Source of the DNA: Chryseobacterium sp. H1D6B
GTDB taxonomy: Bacteria > Bacteroidota > Bacteroidia > Flavobacteriales > Weeksellaceae
Direction of reading: 5' to 3'
Length of the DNA stretch: 64,000 bases
NCBI RefSeq assembly: GCF_029892445.1
Contig: NZ_JARXVJ010000001.1
Span: 930,001-994,000, forward strand
A model generated the notes under the pieces. That model did no database searches and was not told the origin of the DNA. It saw only the letters and a list, made by a program, of their open reading frames with translations. Position numbers and translations under genes: made by a program. Positions 1 to 8,139 of the stretch are shown here, piece by piece (positions within the stretch are counted from its first letter, which is position 1; the number at the start of each line of letters is the position of its first letter).

Positions 1-13
1 TATTTTTTAATGC

Positions 14-136
14 TTAAGATTTTGCAGCGGCTTTTTCTAAAGGTACAATTGACTTAGAAGCTTTTCTTGGTCTTTTCTTTCCATAACTTCCTCCATTGAT
101 TTTTCCTCTTCTTGACTTTTTATCTCCTTTTCCCAT
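14..136 (-). CDS. 30S ribosomal protein THX, 40 aa
   Basis: A 40-residue very basic protein starting MGKGDKKSRRGKI and containing GSYGKKRPRK, which matches the THX (Thx/S31-type) small ribosomal proteins of Bacteroidota and Thermus. In that family the peptide sits in a cavity at the head of the 30S subunit and stabilises it. The ATG and the TAA are both inside the window and the length is normal. The gene runs leftwards from its own start; a near-consensus tandem TATCTTT stretch lies 30-40 nt upstream (about 167-174, minus strand). The identification rests on the shared glycine/lysine pattern and size. Confidence 0.88.
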   Translation of the reverse strand: MGKGDKKSRRGKINGGSYGKKRPRKASKSIVPLEKAAAKS

Positions 137-378
137 AATTATTTATTTTATTGATTAATATGAAGTTAAAGATAAAAGATAAGTGAGTAAATTCAGAGAT
201 AATATTTGTTAAAGTTTTAATAAATCTGTCAAATCTATACCTTGAGTTATTATTTCAAATTTAAATCTTTTAAGGTTTAAGCATTATTAAATCTGAAAAA
301 CCATAAATAATACAGAGATTTAATCATTCATAGAAAAGAATAGATTAATAATTCGTAAAATGTATCAAAAAAATAAAT
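137..378. other. AT-rich intergenic region
   Basis: About 240 bases between the divergent THX and ankyrin genes. It is strongly AT-rich with several short overlapping inverted repeats around 255-330, none with a GC stem. I see no reading frame with coding character and no recognisable RNA gene. Its right end carries the ankyrin-gene promoter. Confidence 0.4.
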
Positions 379-386
379 TAGCTTTG
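379..386 (+). promoter_or_regulatory. -7 element TAGCTTTG of the ankyrin gene
   Basis: Exact match to the Bacteroidota -7 consensus TAnnTTTG, 27 nt before the ATG at 414. It lies inside the longer in-frame extension that begins at 360, so the true start must be downstream. No clear -33 TTTG is visible. Confidence 0.65.
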
Positions 387-413
387 TATATTCATCTAGA
401 AAAATTAAATTTC

Positions 414-770
414 ATGAAAAAAATAATCTCTACAATCTTAGTATTTGGTATTGCAGCAGCTACAAATATGTTATCTGCCCAAGAAATGACAAAAGAGCAG
501 GGCCAGGCTTTTCAGACAGACAATATTGAAACATTCAAAAAATTCTTCCCAAAAGAAGATTATAACAAGTGTTTTGCTGTTAAAAAAGATTCATATACTT
601 TATTGGCTTACAGTGTTTTATATGAAAGAAAAAACATACTTAATTATTTGATCAGCAATAAGGTTGATGTAAACAAAGCTTGTAATAATCAAACTCCTCT
701 GTCAATAGCGGAAATGTATGATAAAGCTAATATGAAAAAAATATTAATAGAAAAAGGAGCTAAAAAATAA
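414..770 (+). CDS. Secreted ankyrin-repeat protein, 118 aa
   Basis: The start at 414 gives a clean signal peptide (MKKIISTILVFGIAAA, cleavage near LSAQE), so the protein is exported to the periplasm or outside. The mature part carries about two ankyrin repeats: TLLAYSVLYERKNILNYLI, then NNQTPLSIAEMYDKANM with the usual LIEKGA end. Ankyrin repeats mediate protein-protein contact; the partner is unknown. An 18-residue upstream extension is rejected because the promoter lies within it. The gene stands alone between its own promoter and a hairpin terminator. Small periplasmic ankyrin proteins sometimes protect against oxidative stress or act as immunity proteins, but nothing here decides between these. 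Confidence 0.78.
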   Translation: MKKIISTILVFGIAAATNMLSAQEMTKEQGQAFQTDNIETFKKFFPKEDYNKCFAVKKDSYTLLAYSVLYERKNILNYLISNKVDVNKACNNQTPLSIAEMYDKANMKKILIEKGAKK

Positions 771-798
771 TAGGCTTAAAAAGCTTGTCAATACTACT

Positions 799-823
799 AA
801 ACTTCCTTTTGGAAGTTTTTTTT
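799..823 (+). terminator. Rho-independent terminator after the ankyrin gene
   Basis: Stem AAACTTCC / GGAAGTTT with a TTTT loop, followed by a run of T. It lies about 30 nt after the stop codon. Confidence 0.8.
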
Positions 824-844
824 ATCTAAAACCTGCAAAAATCT

Positions 845-852
845 TATCTTTG
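845..852 (+). promoter_or_regulatory. -7 element TATCTTTG of aspS
   Basis: Exact TAnnTTTG match, 26 nt before the aspS start. A T-run lies about 20 nt upstream in the -33 position, shared with the preceding terminator. Confidence 0.7.
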
Positions 853-878
853 CAAACGAAAATTTCAAACAAATAATT

Positions 879-2633
879 ATGTTTCGATCGCACACAAACG
901 GAGAACTATCTCTAAAAAATCTTAATGAAGAAGTTACACTTTCAGGATGGGTACAGACTATCCGTGATAAAGGATTTATGATTTGGATAGATCTGCGAGA
1001 TCGCTACGGAATTACTCAGCTGGTTTTTGATCAAGACCGTTCTTCTGCAGAATCTTTGTTAGAAGCCAATAAACTGGGCCGTGAATTTGTCATTCAAGTT
1101 AAAGGAAAGGTTATTGAAAGAGTAAGCAAAAATCCCAATATTCCCACTGGAGAAATTGAAATTTTAGTTGAGAAATTAACGATTCTTAATGATTCCCAGC
1201 TTCCCCCTTTCACTATTGAAGATGAAACGGACGGAGGTGAAGAATTAAGAATGAAATACCGTTATCTGGATATCAGAAGAAATCCGGTAAAAGATAAATT
1301 GATCTTCCGTCATAAAATGGCTCAAAAAGTAAGAAATTACCTTTCAGAAGAAGGATTTATTGAAGTGGAAACACCGGTTTTAATTAAATCTACCCCTGAA
1401 GGAGCTAGAGACTTTGTAGTTCCAAGCAGAATGAATCCAGGACAATTCTATGCATTACCGCAGTCGCCACAGACTTTCAAACAGCTTTTAATGGTGGGCG
1501 GAATGGATAAATATTTTCAGATTGTAAAATGTTTCCGTGATGAAGATTTAAGAGCAGACAGACAGCCGGAATTTACACAAATCGACTGTGAAATGGCTTT
1601 TGTAGAGCAGGAAGATGTAATGAATGTTTTTGAGGGAATGACTAAAACCCTTATAAAAGATATTACAGGACAGGAATTTGGAGATTTCCCTAGAATGACT
1701 TTCGCTGAAGCGATGCAGAAATATGGAAATGACAAGCCGGATATTCGTTTCGGGATGGAATTCGTTGAATTGAATGATTTAGTAAAAGGAAAAGATTTCA
1801 AAATATTTGATGATGCAGAACTAGTTGTAGGAATCAATGTTGAAGGTTGTGCAGACTATACAAGAAAACAGATCGATGAATTAGTTGACTGGGTAAAACG
1901 TCCTCAGGTTGGAGCATCTGGAATGATCTGGGTGAAATTCCAAAATGACGGCGTACAGACTTCTTCTGTAAATAAATTCTACAACGAGGAAGATTTAGCT
2001 AAAATCATTGAAAAATTCGGAGCTAAGCAAGGAGACCTAATGTTGATCCTTTCTGGAAACGAACACAAAGTAAGAACACAGCTTTCTGCTCTTAGAATGG
2101 AATTAGGAAACCGTCTGGGATTAAGAAAAGGAAACGAATTTGCACCGCTTTGGGTAGTTGACTTCCCACTTTTAGAATGGGACGAAGACACTCAGAGATT
2201 CCACGCTATGCACCACCCGTTCACTTCTCCAAAACCAGAAGATATTCATTTATTAGAAACTGATCCTGGTAAAGCTAGGGCAAATGCTTACGATATGGTT
2301 TTAAACGGAAACGAGATCGGCGGCGGATCTATCAGAATTTTTGACAGAGATCTTCAGTCTAGAATGTTTGACCTTCTAGGATTCAGCAAAGAAGATGCAG
2401 AAGCCCAATTTGGTTTCTTGATGAATGCCTTTAAATACGGAGCACCTCCACACGGCGGTTTGGCTTTCGGATTTGACCGTTTAGTTGCGATCCTTGACGG
2501 AAATGAAGTGATCAGAGATTATATTGCATTCCCTAAAAACAATTCAGGACGCGATGTAATGATCGATGCACCCGCTTCTCTTGCAGACGCACAGCTCGAT
2601 GAGTTAGAATTAAAATTGAATTTAAAAGCATAA
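879..2633 (+). CDS. aspS: Aspartyl-tRNA synthetase
   Basis: Class II aminoacyl-tRNA synthetase that charges tRNA-Asp with aspartate in the cytoplasm. The N-terminal OB-fold anticodon-binding domain (about residues 1-110) includes [12 protein letters not shown]. Motif 2 is [16 protein letters not shown] at about 219-234 and motif 3 is [10 protein letters not shown] at about 527-536. The stretch between them contains the bacterial GAD insertion. The 584-aa length is normal for the bacterial type. Single gene with its own promoter and a strong terminator. Whether it is discriminating for tRNA-Asp or also charges tRNA-Asn cannot be told from the window, which holds no gatCAB. Confidence 0.97.
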   Translation: MFRSHTNGELSLKNLNEEVTLSGWVQTIRDKGFMIWIDLRDRYGITQLVFDQDRSSAESLLEANKLGREFVIQVKGKVIERVSKNPNIPTGEIEILVEKLTILNDSQLPPFTIEDETDGGEELRMKYRYLDIRRNPVKDKLIFRHKMAQKVRNYLSEEGFIEVETPVLIKSTPEGARDFVVPSRMNPGQFYALPQSPQTFKQLLMVGGMDKYFQIVKCFRDEDLRADRQPEFTQIDCEMAFVEQEDVMNVFEGMTKTLIKDITGQEFGDFPRMTFAEAMQKYGNDKPDIRFGMEFVELNDLVKGKDFKIFDDAELVVGINVEGCADYTRKQIDELVDWVKRPQVGASGMIWVKFQNDGVQTSSVNKFYNEEDLAKIIEKFGAKQGDLMLILSGNEHKVRTQLSALRMELGNRLGLRKGNEFAPLWVVDFPLLEWDEDTQRFHAMHHPFTSPKPEDIHLLETDPGKARANAYDMVLNGNEIGGGSIRIFDRDLQSRMFDLLGFSKEDAEAQFGFLMNAFKYGAPPHGGLAFGFDRLVAILDGNEVIRDYIAFPKNNSGRDVMIDAPASLADAQLDELELKLNLKA

Positions 2634-2637
2634 ATTT

Positions 2638-2668
2638 AAAGCGGGGTTTCAACCCCGCTTTTTTATTT
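2638..2668. terminator. Terminator between aspS and purA
   Basis: GC-rich hairpin GCGGGGTT-TC-AACCCCGC (2641-2658) followed by TTTTTT. It sits between two converging genes and ends aspS. The left A-run is short, so it serves purA on the other strand less well. Confidence 0.88.
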
Positions 2669-2690
2669 TATAATAATTTGAAGTAAAAAA

Positions 2691-3968
2691 TTAATGCATT
2701 TTTATGATCTGTTCACGACCCGGCCCTGTAGAAAGATAACTCACAGGAATTGCTAATTCTTTCTCCAAAAAAGTAAGGAAATCAATTAACTCCGCGGGAA
2801 GATGAGAACTTTCTTTAAGATCAGAAATATCTGTACTCCATCCTTTCATCCATTTTAAGACCGAGCGTACTTGATCATTAGAAAACAGGCCTGATATCAT
2901 TTCTGTTTTTTTACCGTCTGATTCATAATGAGTACATACCGCCACGGATCTCAATCCGCTTAGAATATCTGCCTTAGTAAGCACCAGCTGCGTAACTCCA
3001 TTGATCATCACGGCATATTTCAAAGCCGGCAGATCAAGCCATCCTATCCTTCTTGGACGCCCCGTATTGGAACCAAACTCATTTCCTCTACTCCTGATTT
3101 CCCCACCCAGCTCATCAAAGATTTCTGTTGGAAATATACCGTTCCCTACCCGGGTACAATAAGCTTTTGTGACTCCATATATCTCACCTACTTTTTTAGG
3201 TGAAATACCTAAACCACTGCAGGCTCCTGCTGACAGTGTGGTTGAAGAGGTTACATGCGGATAAGTTCCGTGGTCAATATCAAGCATTGCAGCCTGTGCA
3301 CCCTCCGCAAGTATTTTTTTTCCTCCGCTTAAAGAATTATTTAAAAACATTTCAGAATCTATGAACTTAAACCTTTTCAGAAAATCTACCGCATCAAAAA
3401 ATTCTTCTTCCATTGTTTCAAATGGAGGAAGTGTCTGCCCGTAACTTATCAATAAGTTATATTCTCTTTCCAAAATATGATGTACTCTGGCTTTAAAATC
3501 GGAAGCATACATATCCCCGACTCTTACATTTTGTCTTAAAGCTTTATTTGCGTAAGTCGGTCCGATCCCATTCTTTGTTGTTCCAACAGTAGTATAAAAA
3601 GGATTTTCTTCCATAAAGATATCCATCAGCTTATAAACAGGCAGTACAAGATGGGCTTTTTGAGAAATAACTACATATTCTTCTACCTGAATGCTCTCAT
3701 CGAAAGATTTCAAGTTTAAAACCTCTTGTTTAAAATTGACCGGGTCTACTACCATTCCTGTTCCGATTACGTTCTGAATACCTTCTATAAATATTCCAGA
3801 CGGAAGAGATTTAAGGGTTATTCTTTTTCCTTTACGTTCAATGCTGTGTCCTGCATTCGCACCTCCGTTGAAACGGGCTACAATATCATAATCTTCACTG
3901 ATCAGGTCAATGAATTTACCTTTTCCTTCATCACCCCACTGCAGGCCTAATACAATATCCATATTCAT
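2691..3968 (-). CDS. purA: Adenylosuccinate synthetase
   Basis: Catalyses IMP + aspartate + GTP to adenylosuccinate, the first committed step of AMP synthesis. The N-terminal GTP-binding motif GLQWGDEGKGK is present, as are GTTKNGIGPTYANKALR and YPHVTSSTT. The length of 425 aa is usual. An in-frame extension back to 4019 exists but begins at a TTG upstream of the -7 element TAGTTTTG (3990-3997), so I place the start at 3968 (3962 is the alternative). The loop GGANAGHS differs slightly from the common GGxNAGHT. It lies downstream of a Crp-like gene, with a palindromic operator between them, which suggests specific control of this purine step. Confidence 0.95.
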   Translation of the reverse strand: MNMDIVLGLQWGDEGKGKFIDLISEDYDIVARFNGGANAGHSIERKGKRITLKSLPSGIFIEGIQNVIGTGMVVDPVNFKQEVLNLKSFDESIQVEEYVVISQKAHLVLPVYKLMDIFMEENPFYTTVGTTKNGIGPTYANKALRQNVRVGDMYASDFKARVHHILEREYNLLISYGQTLPPFETMEEEFFDAVDFLKRFKFIDSEMFLNNSLSGGKKILAEGAQAAMLDIDHGTYPHVTSSTTLSAGACSGLGISPKKVGEIYGVTKAYCTRVGNGIFPTEIFDELGGEIRSRGNEFGSNTGRPRRIGWLDLPALKYAVMINGVTQLVLTKADILSGLRSVAVCTHYESDGKKTEMISGLFSNDQVRSVLKWMKGWSTDISDLKESSHLPAELIDFLTFLEKELAIPVSYLSTGPGREQIIKMH

Positions 3969-3989
3969 AATTTTATCTTTTTTATGGTA

Positions 3990-3997
3990 CAAAACTA
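3990..3997 (-). promoter_or_regulatory. -7 element TAGTTTTG of purA
   Basis: Exact TAnnTTTG match on the minus strand, 21 nt before the chosen purA start. There is no TTTG at -33; the palindrome at 4020-4033 occupies that region, as expected for an activator-dependent promoter. Confidence 0.68.
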
Positions 3998-4013
3998 TTC
4001 TATGCATGCAGAC

Positions 4014-4033
4014 CGGCAATTGTCATTTGACAA
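4014..4033. promoter_or_regulatory. Putative Crp-type operator upstream of purA (site 1)
   Basis: Contains the perfect inverted repeat TTGTCA-TT-TGACAA (4020-4033) within a 17-nt sequence, cggcaattgtcatttga, that recurs at 4657-4673. The palindrome centre (4026.5) is 33 bp from the centre of the purA -7 element, close to the -41.5 class II position. Binding by the adjacent Crp-like regulator is inference. Confidence 0.62.
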
Positions 4034-4042
4034 GAAAGAATT

Positions 4043-4612
4043 TTACACTATATTTTTGCGGATACGGCTGAATGAAGAAGGTGTAATGCCAAGATAGGAA
4101 GCCAGCATAGACTGCGGAACACGGTTAGCAAGTCCGGGATAATGGCTGAGAAAATGAAGATAGCGGGATTTAGCGTCGAGATTGAGCATTGTGCTTGCTA
4201 CTTTTAATTTATTTTCGGCTACAAAAGCATGCGCCTTTGCAATAAGGACAGGCCATACCAGTACTTCTTTTTCTATTATTTTAAAAAAATCAAAATCAAT
4301 CGTCAGCAGTACTCCGTCTGTTATAGCTTCAATATATTCATTTGAAGGAATCTGATCAGCAAAACCTTGAAAATCTCCTATGAATCGCCCTTCATAAATA
4401 AAATATCTCGTGAAATCATCTCCTTGTTTATTATAATACAATGAGCGGAAAACGCCCTCTTTTACAAAAGCAATTTTTTGGCTGGTCTTACCTGCCTCCA
4501 CAAAAATTTCTCCTTTTTGAATCATCATTTCCTGAATTCCTCCAGCTATTAGATGCTGCTCATTTTCATTCAGTATTCCGAACTTTTTTATATAACCGAA
4601 TAACTCTTCCAT
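4043..4612 (-). CDS. Crp/Fnr-family transcriptional regulator
   Basis: Cytoplasmic one-component regulator. The N-terminal half has the cyclic-nucleotide-binding beta-roll pattern (GEIFVEAGKTSQKIAFVKEG ... FIGDFQGF), and the C-terminus has a winged-helix recognition motif (SMLASYLGITPSSFSRIRK). There are no clustered cysteines, so it is not a classical Fe-S FNR sensor; the ligand is unknown. I choose the ATG at 4612 (189 aa, MEELFGYIKKFG) because it leaves the same 20-21-nt gap to the -7 element as in purA. The ATG at 4624 would be almost leaderless, and 4669 overlaps the operator. Identical operator sequences upstream of this gene and of purA point to autoregulation and control of purA. Confidence 0.87.
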   Translation of the reverse strand: MEELFGYIKKFGILNENEQHLIAGGIQEMMIQKGEIFVEAGKTSQKIAFVKEGVFRSLYYNKQGDDFTRYFIYEGRFIGDFQGFADQIPSNEYIEAITDGVLLTIDFDFFKIIEKEVLVWPVLIAKAHAFVAENKLKVASTMLNLDAKSRYLHFLSHYPGLANRVPQSMLASYLGITPSSFSRIRKNIV

Positions 4613-4632
4613 ATTATTATTCATTGGATTTT

Positions 4633-4640
4633 TAAAGATA
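4633..4640 (-). promoter_or_regulatory. -7-like element TATCTTTA of the Crp-like gene
   Basis: One mismatch to TAnnTTTG. Its centre is exactly 33 bp from the centre of the palindrome at 4663-4676, the same geometry as at purA. No -33 box, which fits activator dependence. Confidence 0.5.
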
Positions 4641-4656
4641 TAGAAATACTTATAAA

Positions 4657-4676
4657 CGGCAATTGTCATTTGATAA
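4657..4676. promoter_or_regulatory. Putative Crp-type operator between the regulator and ku (site 2)
   Basis: The same 17-nt sequence as site 1 and the near-perfect inverted repeat TTGTCA-TT-TGATAA (4663-4676). It sits between the divergent regulator and ku genes, so it could act in both directions. A weak T-rich -7 candidate for ku lies at about 4697-4705. Confidence 0.6.
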
Positions 4677-4746
4677 CAAACCCATCCGTTATTTATTAAT
4701 CTTTTTCATGGTACATTAATTGCTGGATTTCCAAAAACGTAAGACA

Positions 4747-5532
4747 ATGAAAGCAATTTGGAACGGTGCCATCGGCTTTGGTTTAGTCAATATCCCTGTT
4801 AAGATTTATTCAGCGACAGAAACCAGCAAATTAGATCTCGATATGCTCGATAAATCTGATTTTTCTAATATCAAATTCAAAAGAGTAAATGAGAAAACAG
4901 GAAAAGAAGTTAAATGGGAAAATATTGTCAAAGCTTTTCTGATGGATGATAAATACATCGTTCTTGAAGACGAAGATTACGAAGCAGCAAGCCCTGAGAA
5001 AACCAAGATACTTTCTATCGAACATTTCGTAAAAGAAGAAGAAATAGACAGTGTTTATTTTGAAACTCCTTATTTCCTGGAACCTCAGAAAAATGGTGAA
5101 AATGCTTACCGTCTTTTAATAAAAGCACTCGAGGAAACAAAAATGGCAGGAATCGGAACCTTTGTACTGCGTGAAAGTGAAGCTATCGGAATGATCCGCC
5201 CTTACAACGATGAAATTTTAGTTTTAAACCGCTTAAGATTTGATCAGGAGATCAGAGACTATAAAGACCTAAAGATCCCTGCCAAAAAAGCTCCGAAACC
5301 TGCTGAATTAAAAATGGCAAAAAGCCTTATTGAGCAGCTATCCGAAACATTTGACCCGACAGTTTATAAAGACACTTATTCTGAAGCTTTAATGAAAATC
5401 ATTAAACAAAAAGCTAAAGGAAAGAATATAAAAGCCAAAAAGGCGGTACCTGCAGAAGAAGGCAAAGTGATCGACCTTATGGCTCAGTTGAAGGCCAGTT
5501 TACAAAATTCGAAATCTAAAAATGCATCATAA
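4747..5532 (+). CDS. ku: Non-homologous end joining protein Ku
   Basis: Bacterial Ku homodimer that encircles double-strand DNA ends and recruits LigD. It has the family start MKAIWNGAIGFGLVNIPVKIY and the core GAIGFG...LFSAT-like fold, and ends in a lysine-rich tail (KQKAKGKNIKAKKA), usual for DNA retention. Length 261 aa is normal. The ATG at 4747 is preferred over an upstream TTG at 4720 because the conserved family start falls there. Its stop codon overlaps the next ATG (TAATG), so it is translationally coupled to ligD. It is divergent from the Crp-like regulator with a palindrome between them. Confidence 0.95.
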   Translation: MKAIWNGAIGFGLVNIPVKIYSATETSKLDLDMLDKSDFSNIKFKRVNEKTGKEVKWENIVKAFLMDDKYIVLEDEDYEAASPEKTKILSIEHFVKEEEIDSVYFETPYFLEPQKNGENAYRLLIKALEETKMAGIGTFVLRESEAIGMIRPYNDEILVLNRLRFDQEIRDYKDLKIPAKKAPKPAELKMAKSLIEQLSETFDPTVYKDTYSEALMKIIKQKAKGKNIKAKKAVPAEEGKVIDLMAQLKASLQNSKSKNAS

Positions 5533-6134
5533 TGGCTCTTAAAGATTATAATGAAAAACGTAAGTTCAACGAAACCAGTGAACCTAAAGGCAAAGCAAAA
5601 AAGAGTAAAGACAAATTGATCTTTGTTATTCAAAGGCATGCAGCTACCCGTCTTCATTACGATTTTCGTTTAGAGATGGAAGGTGTTTTAAAAAGCTGGG
5701 CTGTTCCTAAAGGACCATCATTAGATCCTAATGACAAAAGACTGGCAATGATGGTAGAAGACCACCCTTATGATTATAAAGATTTTGAAGGAAATATTCC
5801 TGAAGGAAATTACGGTGCAGGACAGGTTGAAGTTTGGGACAGCGGTACTTATGAGCCTTTAGAAGAAAACGGCTCCGTCTCTGATGAAAAAGAACTCTTG
5901 AAAGAATTGAAATCAGGTTCTTTAAAATTCACTTTACATGGTAAAAAATTAAAAGGTGAATTTGCTTTAGTGAAAATGAAAAATTCAGAAGAAAATGCAT
6001 GGCTGCTGATCAAACATAAAGATGAATTTGCAGAAAGCCCTTACGATGCTGAAGAGAATACTTCTTCAAAATCTTTGGTAACGAAATTCTTAGAGGAAAA
6101 AAAAAGCCTAAAAACAAGCAAAAAGAAGTCATAG
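5532..6134 (+). CDS. ligD: LigD N-terminal part: 3'-phosphoesterase domain (frameshifted ligD)
   Basis: This frame encodes the LigD phosphoesterase domain, which trims 3'-phosphates and ribonucleotides at breaks. Family motifs seen: FVIQRHAATRLHYDFRLEMEG (about residues 33-52), WAVPKGPS, HPYDYKDFEG and IPEGNYGAG. After the domain, at residue 190 or so, the frame crosses a run of nine A bases (6097-6105) and ends 10 codons later. One more A, or a -1 slip, joins it to the ligase-polymerase frame to give an intact PE-Lig-Pol LigD of about 854 aa. It may work as a separate PE protein, as a slippage product, or reflect a mutation or sequencing error. Confidence 0.9.
   Translation: MALKDYNEKRKFNETSEPKGKAKKSKDKLIFVIQRHAATRLHYDFRLEMEGVLKSWAVPKGPSLDPNDKRLAMMVEDHPYDYKDFEGNIPEGNYGAGQVEVWDSGTYEPLEENGSVSDEKELLKELKSGSLKFTLHGKKLKGEFALVKMKNSEENAWLLIKHKDEFAESPYDAEENTSSKSLVTKFLEEKKSLKTSKKKS
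6097..6105 (+). other. A9 run at the ligD frame junction
   Basis: Nine A residues in the context GAGG-A9-GCC. Upstream the phosphoesterase frame is open; from the run onward the -1 frame is open without a stop through to the ligase domain and reads KKKPKNKQKEVIVSQERF. In the zero frame the site contains A-AAA-AAA, a slippery arrangement. It is a candidate for transcriptional or ribosomal slippage, or for an A10-to-A9 change. Confidence 0.75.
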
Positions 6135-6205
6135 TTTCCCAAGAAAGATTCAGAAATTTCAATGCTTTAACTAACGAAAGAAAACTTAAAAATTTCATCA
6201 GACCC

Positions 6206-8095
6206 ATGCTGGCAAAGCCTGCAGAAAAAGCTTTTGATGATAAAAACTGGATCTTTGAAATAAAATGGGACGGGTATAGAGCCGTTGCCGATCTTACAAA
6301 AAATGACCCCTTATTCTATTCCCGAAATGGAATTTCATTTCTGTCAAAATTTGAAAAAGCAGCAGAAGATTTCAGCAGTCAAAAACATAAAATGATTTTA
6401 GACGGCGAGATCGTTGCTTATGATTCAAAAGGAAAACCCAATTTCCAATTATTACAGCAGATTGGTGACAATCCCAATCTAGCTTTGACCTATCAGGTTT
6501 TTGACCTCCTTTGGTTAAATGGACATTCTACAGAAACACTCTCCCTGCTACAGAGAAAAGAATTATTAAAAGAAGCCTTAATAGAAACTGATATTATTAA
6601 ATACTGCGACCATATTCCAGAAAAAGGTATTGATTTTTTTAAACAAATGAAAAAAATGCAGCTGGAAGGAATGATCGCCAAAAAAGCAGACAGCCTTTAC
6701 ACGGAAAATCATAGAAGCAGTGATTGGCTGAAAATAAAATTCACGAATACTGACGAAACAATTATCTGCGGTTTTACTGAACCTAGAGGCTCAAGAGAGA
6801 GTTTTGGAGCATTGATTTTAGGGAAGTACATTGATGATAAACTCATCTATTGCGGTCATACAGGAACCGGGTTTAGCAATGAATCTTTAAAACAGCTTCA
6901 CCACCGGCTTGAAAAATTAATTGTGAAAAAACCTCCGTTTGAGAGTATTCCTAAAACCAATATGCCAGTAACCTGGGTAAAACCCGAATTGGTCTGCGAA
7001 ATTAAATATTCCGAGATTACAAAAGACGGCATTTTCAGACATCCTGTATTTATGGGTATCCGCGAAGATAAAGAGCCTGAAGAAATCCAAGATGCATCAA
7101 ATAAAGTAAGTCAAATTAATAAAAACCCTAAAGAAATGAAAACGAAAGCTTCTTCAAAAAAAGCTGAAACACCTTCCGAAAAGGAAAAAGAAATACAATT
7201 GAACCAGCATTCCGTTAAATTGACCCATCAGGATAAAATTTATTTCCCAAAAGACGGGATTTCAAAAGGCGATGTGATTGAATATTATCAATCTGTTGCT
7301 TCTTATATTCTGCCTTATCTAAAAAACCGTCCGCTGTCTTTAAACCGTTTTCCAAGCGGTATTGAAGAGCAGGGATTTTATCAGAAAGACGCAGGTGATA
7401 ATATGCCCGACTGGATAAAAACTACCAAGGTTTTTTCAGAATCAACTGACAAATATATTGATTACGTTATCTGCAATGACAAAGCAACACTGGCTTATCT
7501 CAATAATTTAGGGTGCATTGACCTCAATCCCTGGAACAGTGCACTTCCTGATCTGGAACATCCTGATTATTTAGTTTTAGACCTTGACCCGTCAAAGAAA
7601 AACACCTTTGATAACGTCATAGAAACTGCACTTCAGGTAAAAGAAATTTTAGATCTTGCAAAAATAAAAGGCTGCTGCAAAACTTCCGGAAGCACCGGGA
7701 TTCATATCTATATTCCTATGGGTGGAAATTACGATTTTGACCAGGTGAAAGATTTTGCTCATATCCTAATGAAACAGGTTAATGAAAAACTACCCAAAAT
7801 CACAACATTAGAAAGAAGCCTTCAAAAGAGAGACGACAATAAAATTTATCTAGATTATCTTCAAAACCGGTCCGGGCAGACTTTAGCCAGTGCTTACAGC
7901 TTAAGACCAAAACAGGGAGCCTCTGTTTCTATGCCTCTGGAATGGGAAGAGTTAAAAAAAGGATTAAAGCCTGCCGATTTTACAATTCATAATACACTGG
8001 AAAGAATAAAAGAAAAAGGAGATTTGTTTAAACCTGTTTTAGGAAAGGGAATTGATATGATGAAGGCGCTGGAATTACTTCGGTATGAAAACTGA
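6206..8095 (+). CDS. ligD: LigD C-terminal part: ATP-dependent ligase and polymerase domains (frameshifted ligD)
   Basis: Ligase adenylation domain with the active-site motif EIKWDGYRA (lysine about residue 24 from 6206), then LEGMIAKK, and an OB-fold ending in EIKYSEITKDGIFRHP. After a charged linker comes the archaeo-eukaryotic primase-type polymerase domain with DLDPS, SGSTGIHIY and IYLDY. The first ATG at 6206 cuts into conserved sequence: the same frame reads NERKLKNFIRP just before it and is open back into the A9 run. No Shine-Dalgarno site lies before 6206. This argues that the protein is normally a continuation of the upstream frame. It seals breaks held by Ku. Confidence 0.9.
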   Translation: MLAKPAEKAFDDKNWIFEIKWDGYRAVADLTKNDPLFYSRNGISFLSKFEKAAEDFSSQKHKMILDGEIVAYDSKGKPNFQLLQQIGDNPNLALTYQVFDLLWLNGHSTETLSLLQRKELLKEALIETDIIKYCDHIPEKGIDFFKQMKKMQLEGMIAKKADSLYTENHRSSDWLKIKFTNTDETIICGFTEPRGSRESFGALILGKYIDDKLIYCGHTGTGFSNESLKQLHHRLEKLIVKKPPFESIPKTNMPVTWVKPELVCEIKYSEITKDGIFRHPVFMGIREDKEPEEIQDASNKVSQINKNPKEMKTKASSKKAETPSEKEKEIQLNQHSVKLTHQDKIYFPKDGISKGDVIEYYQSVASYILPYLKNRPLSLNRFPSGIEEQGFYQKDAGDNMPDWIKTTKVFSESTDKYIDYVICNDKATLAYLNNLGCIDLNPWNSALPDLEHPDYLVLDLDPSKKNTFDNVIETALQVKEILDLAKIKGCCKTSGSTGIHIYIPMGGNYDFDQVKDFAHILMKQVNEKLPKITTLERSLQKRDDNKIYLDYLQNRSGQTLASAYSLRPKQGASVSMPLEWEELKKGLKPADFTIHNTLERIKEKGDLFKPVLGKGIDMMKALELLRYEN

Positions 8096-8105
8096 TTTCA
8101 ATAAA

Positions 8106-8130
8106 AAGGACGAGAAAATTTCTCGTCCTT
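8106..8130. terminator. Bidirectional terminator after ligD
   Basis: Near-perfect 12-bp inverted repeat AAGGACGAGAAA / TTTCTCGTCCTT between the converging ligD and T9SS-cargo genes. Confidence 0.8.
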
Positions 8131-8139
8131 CATTAATAA

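Noticed and set aside
1517..2191. Antisense reading frames inside aspS (and similar ones in leuS, dsbD, accA, exbB)
   Set aside because: Composition is that of the opposite strand of strong coding genes; serine-rich, with no start signals.
3969..4019. Upstream in-frame extension of purA starting at a TTG
   Set aside because: It lies upstream of the purA -7 element and does not resemble the family N-terminus.
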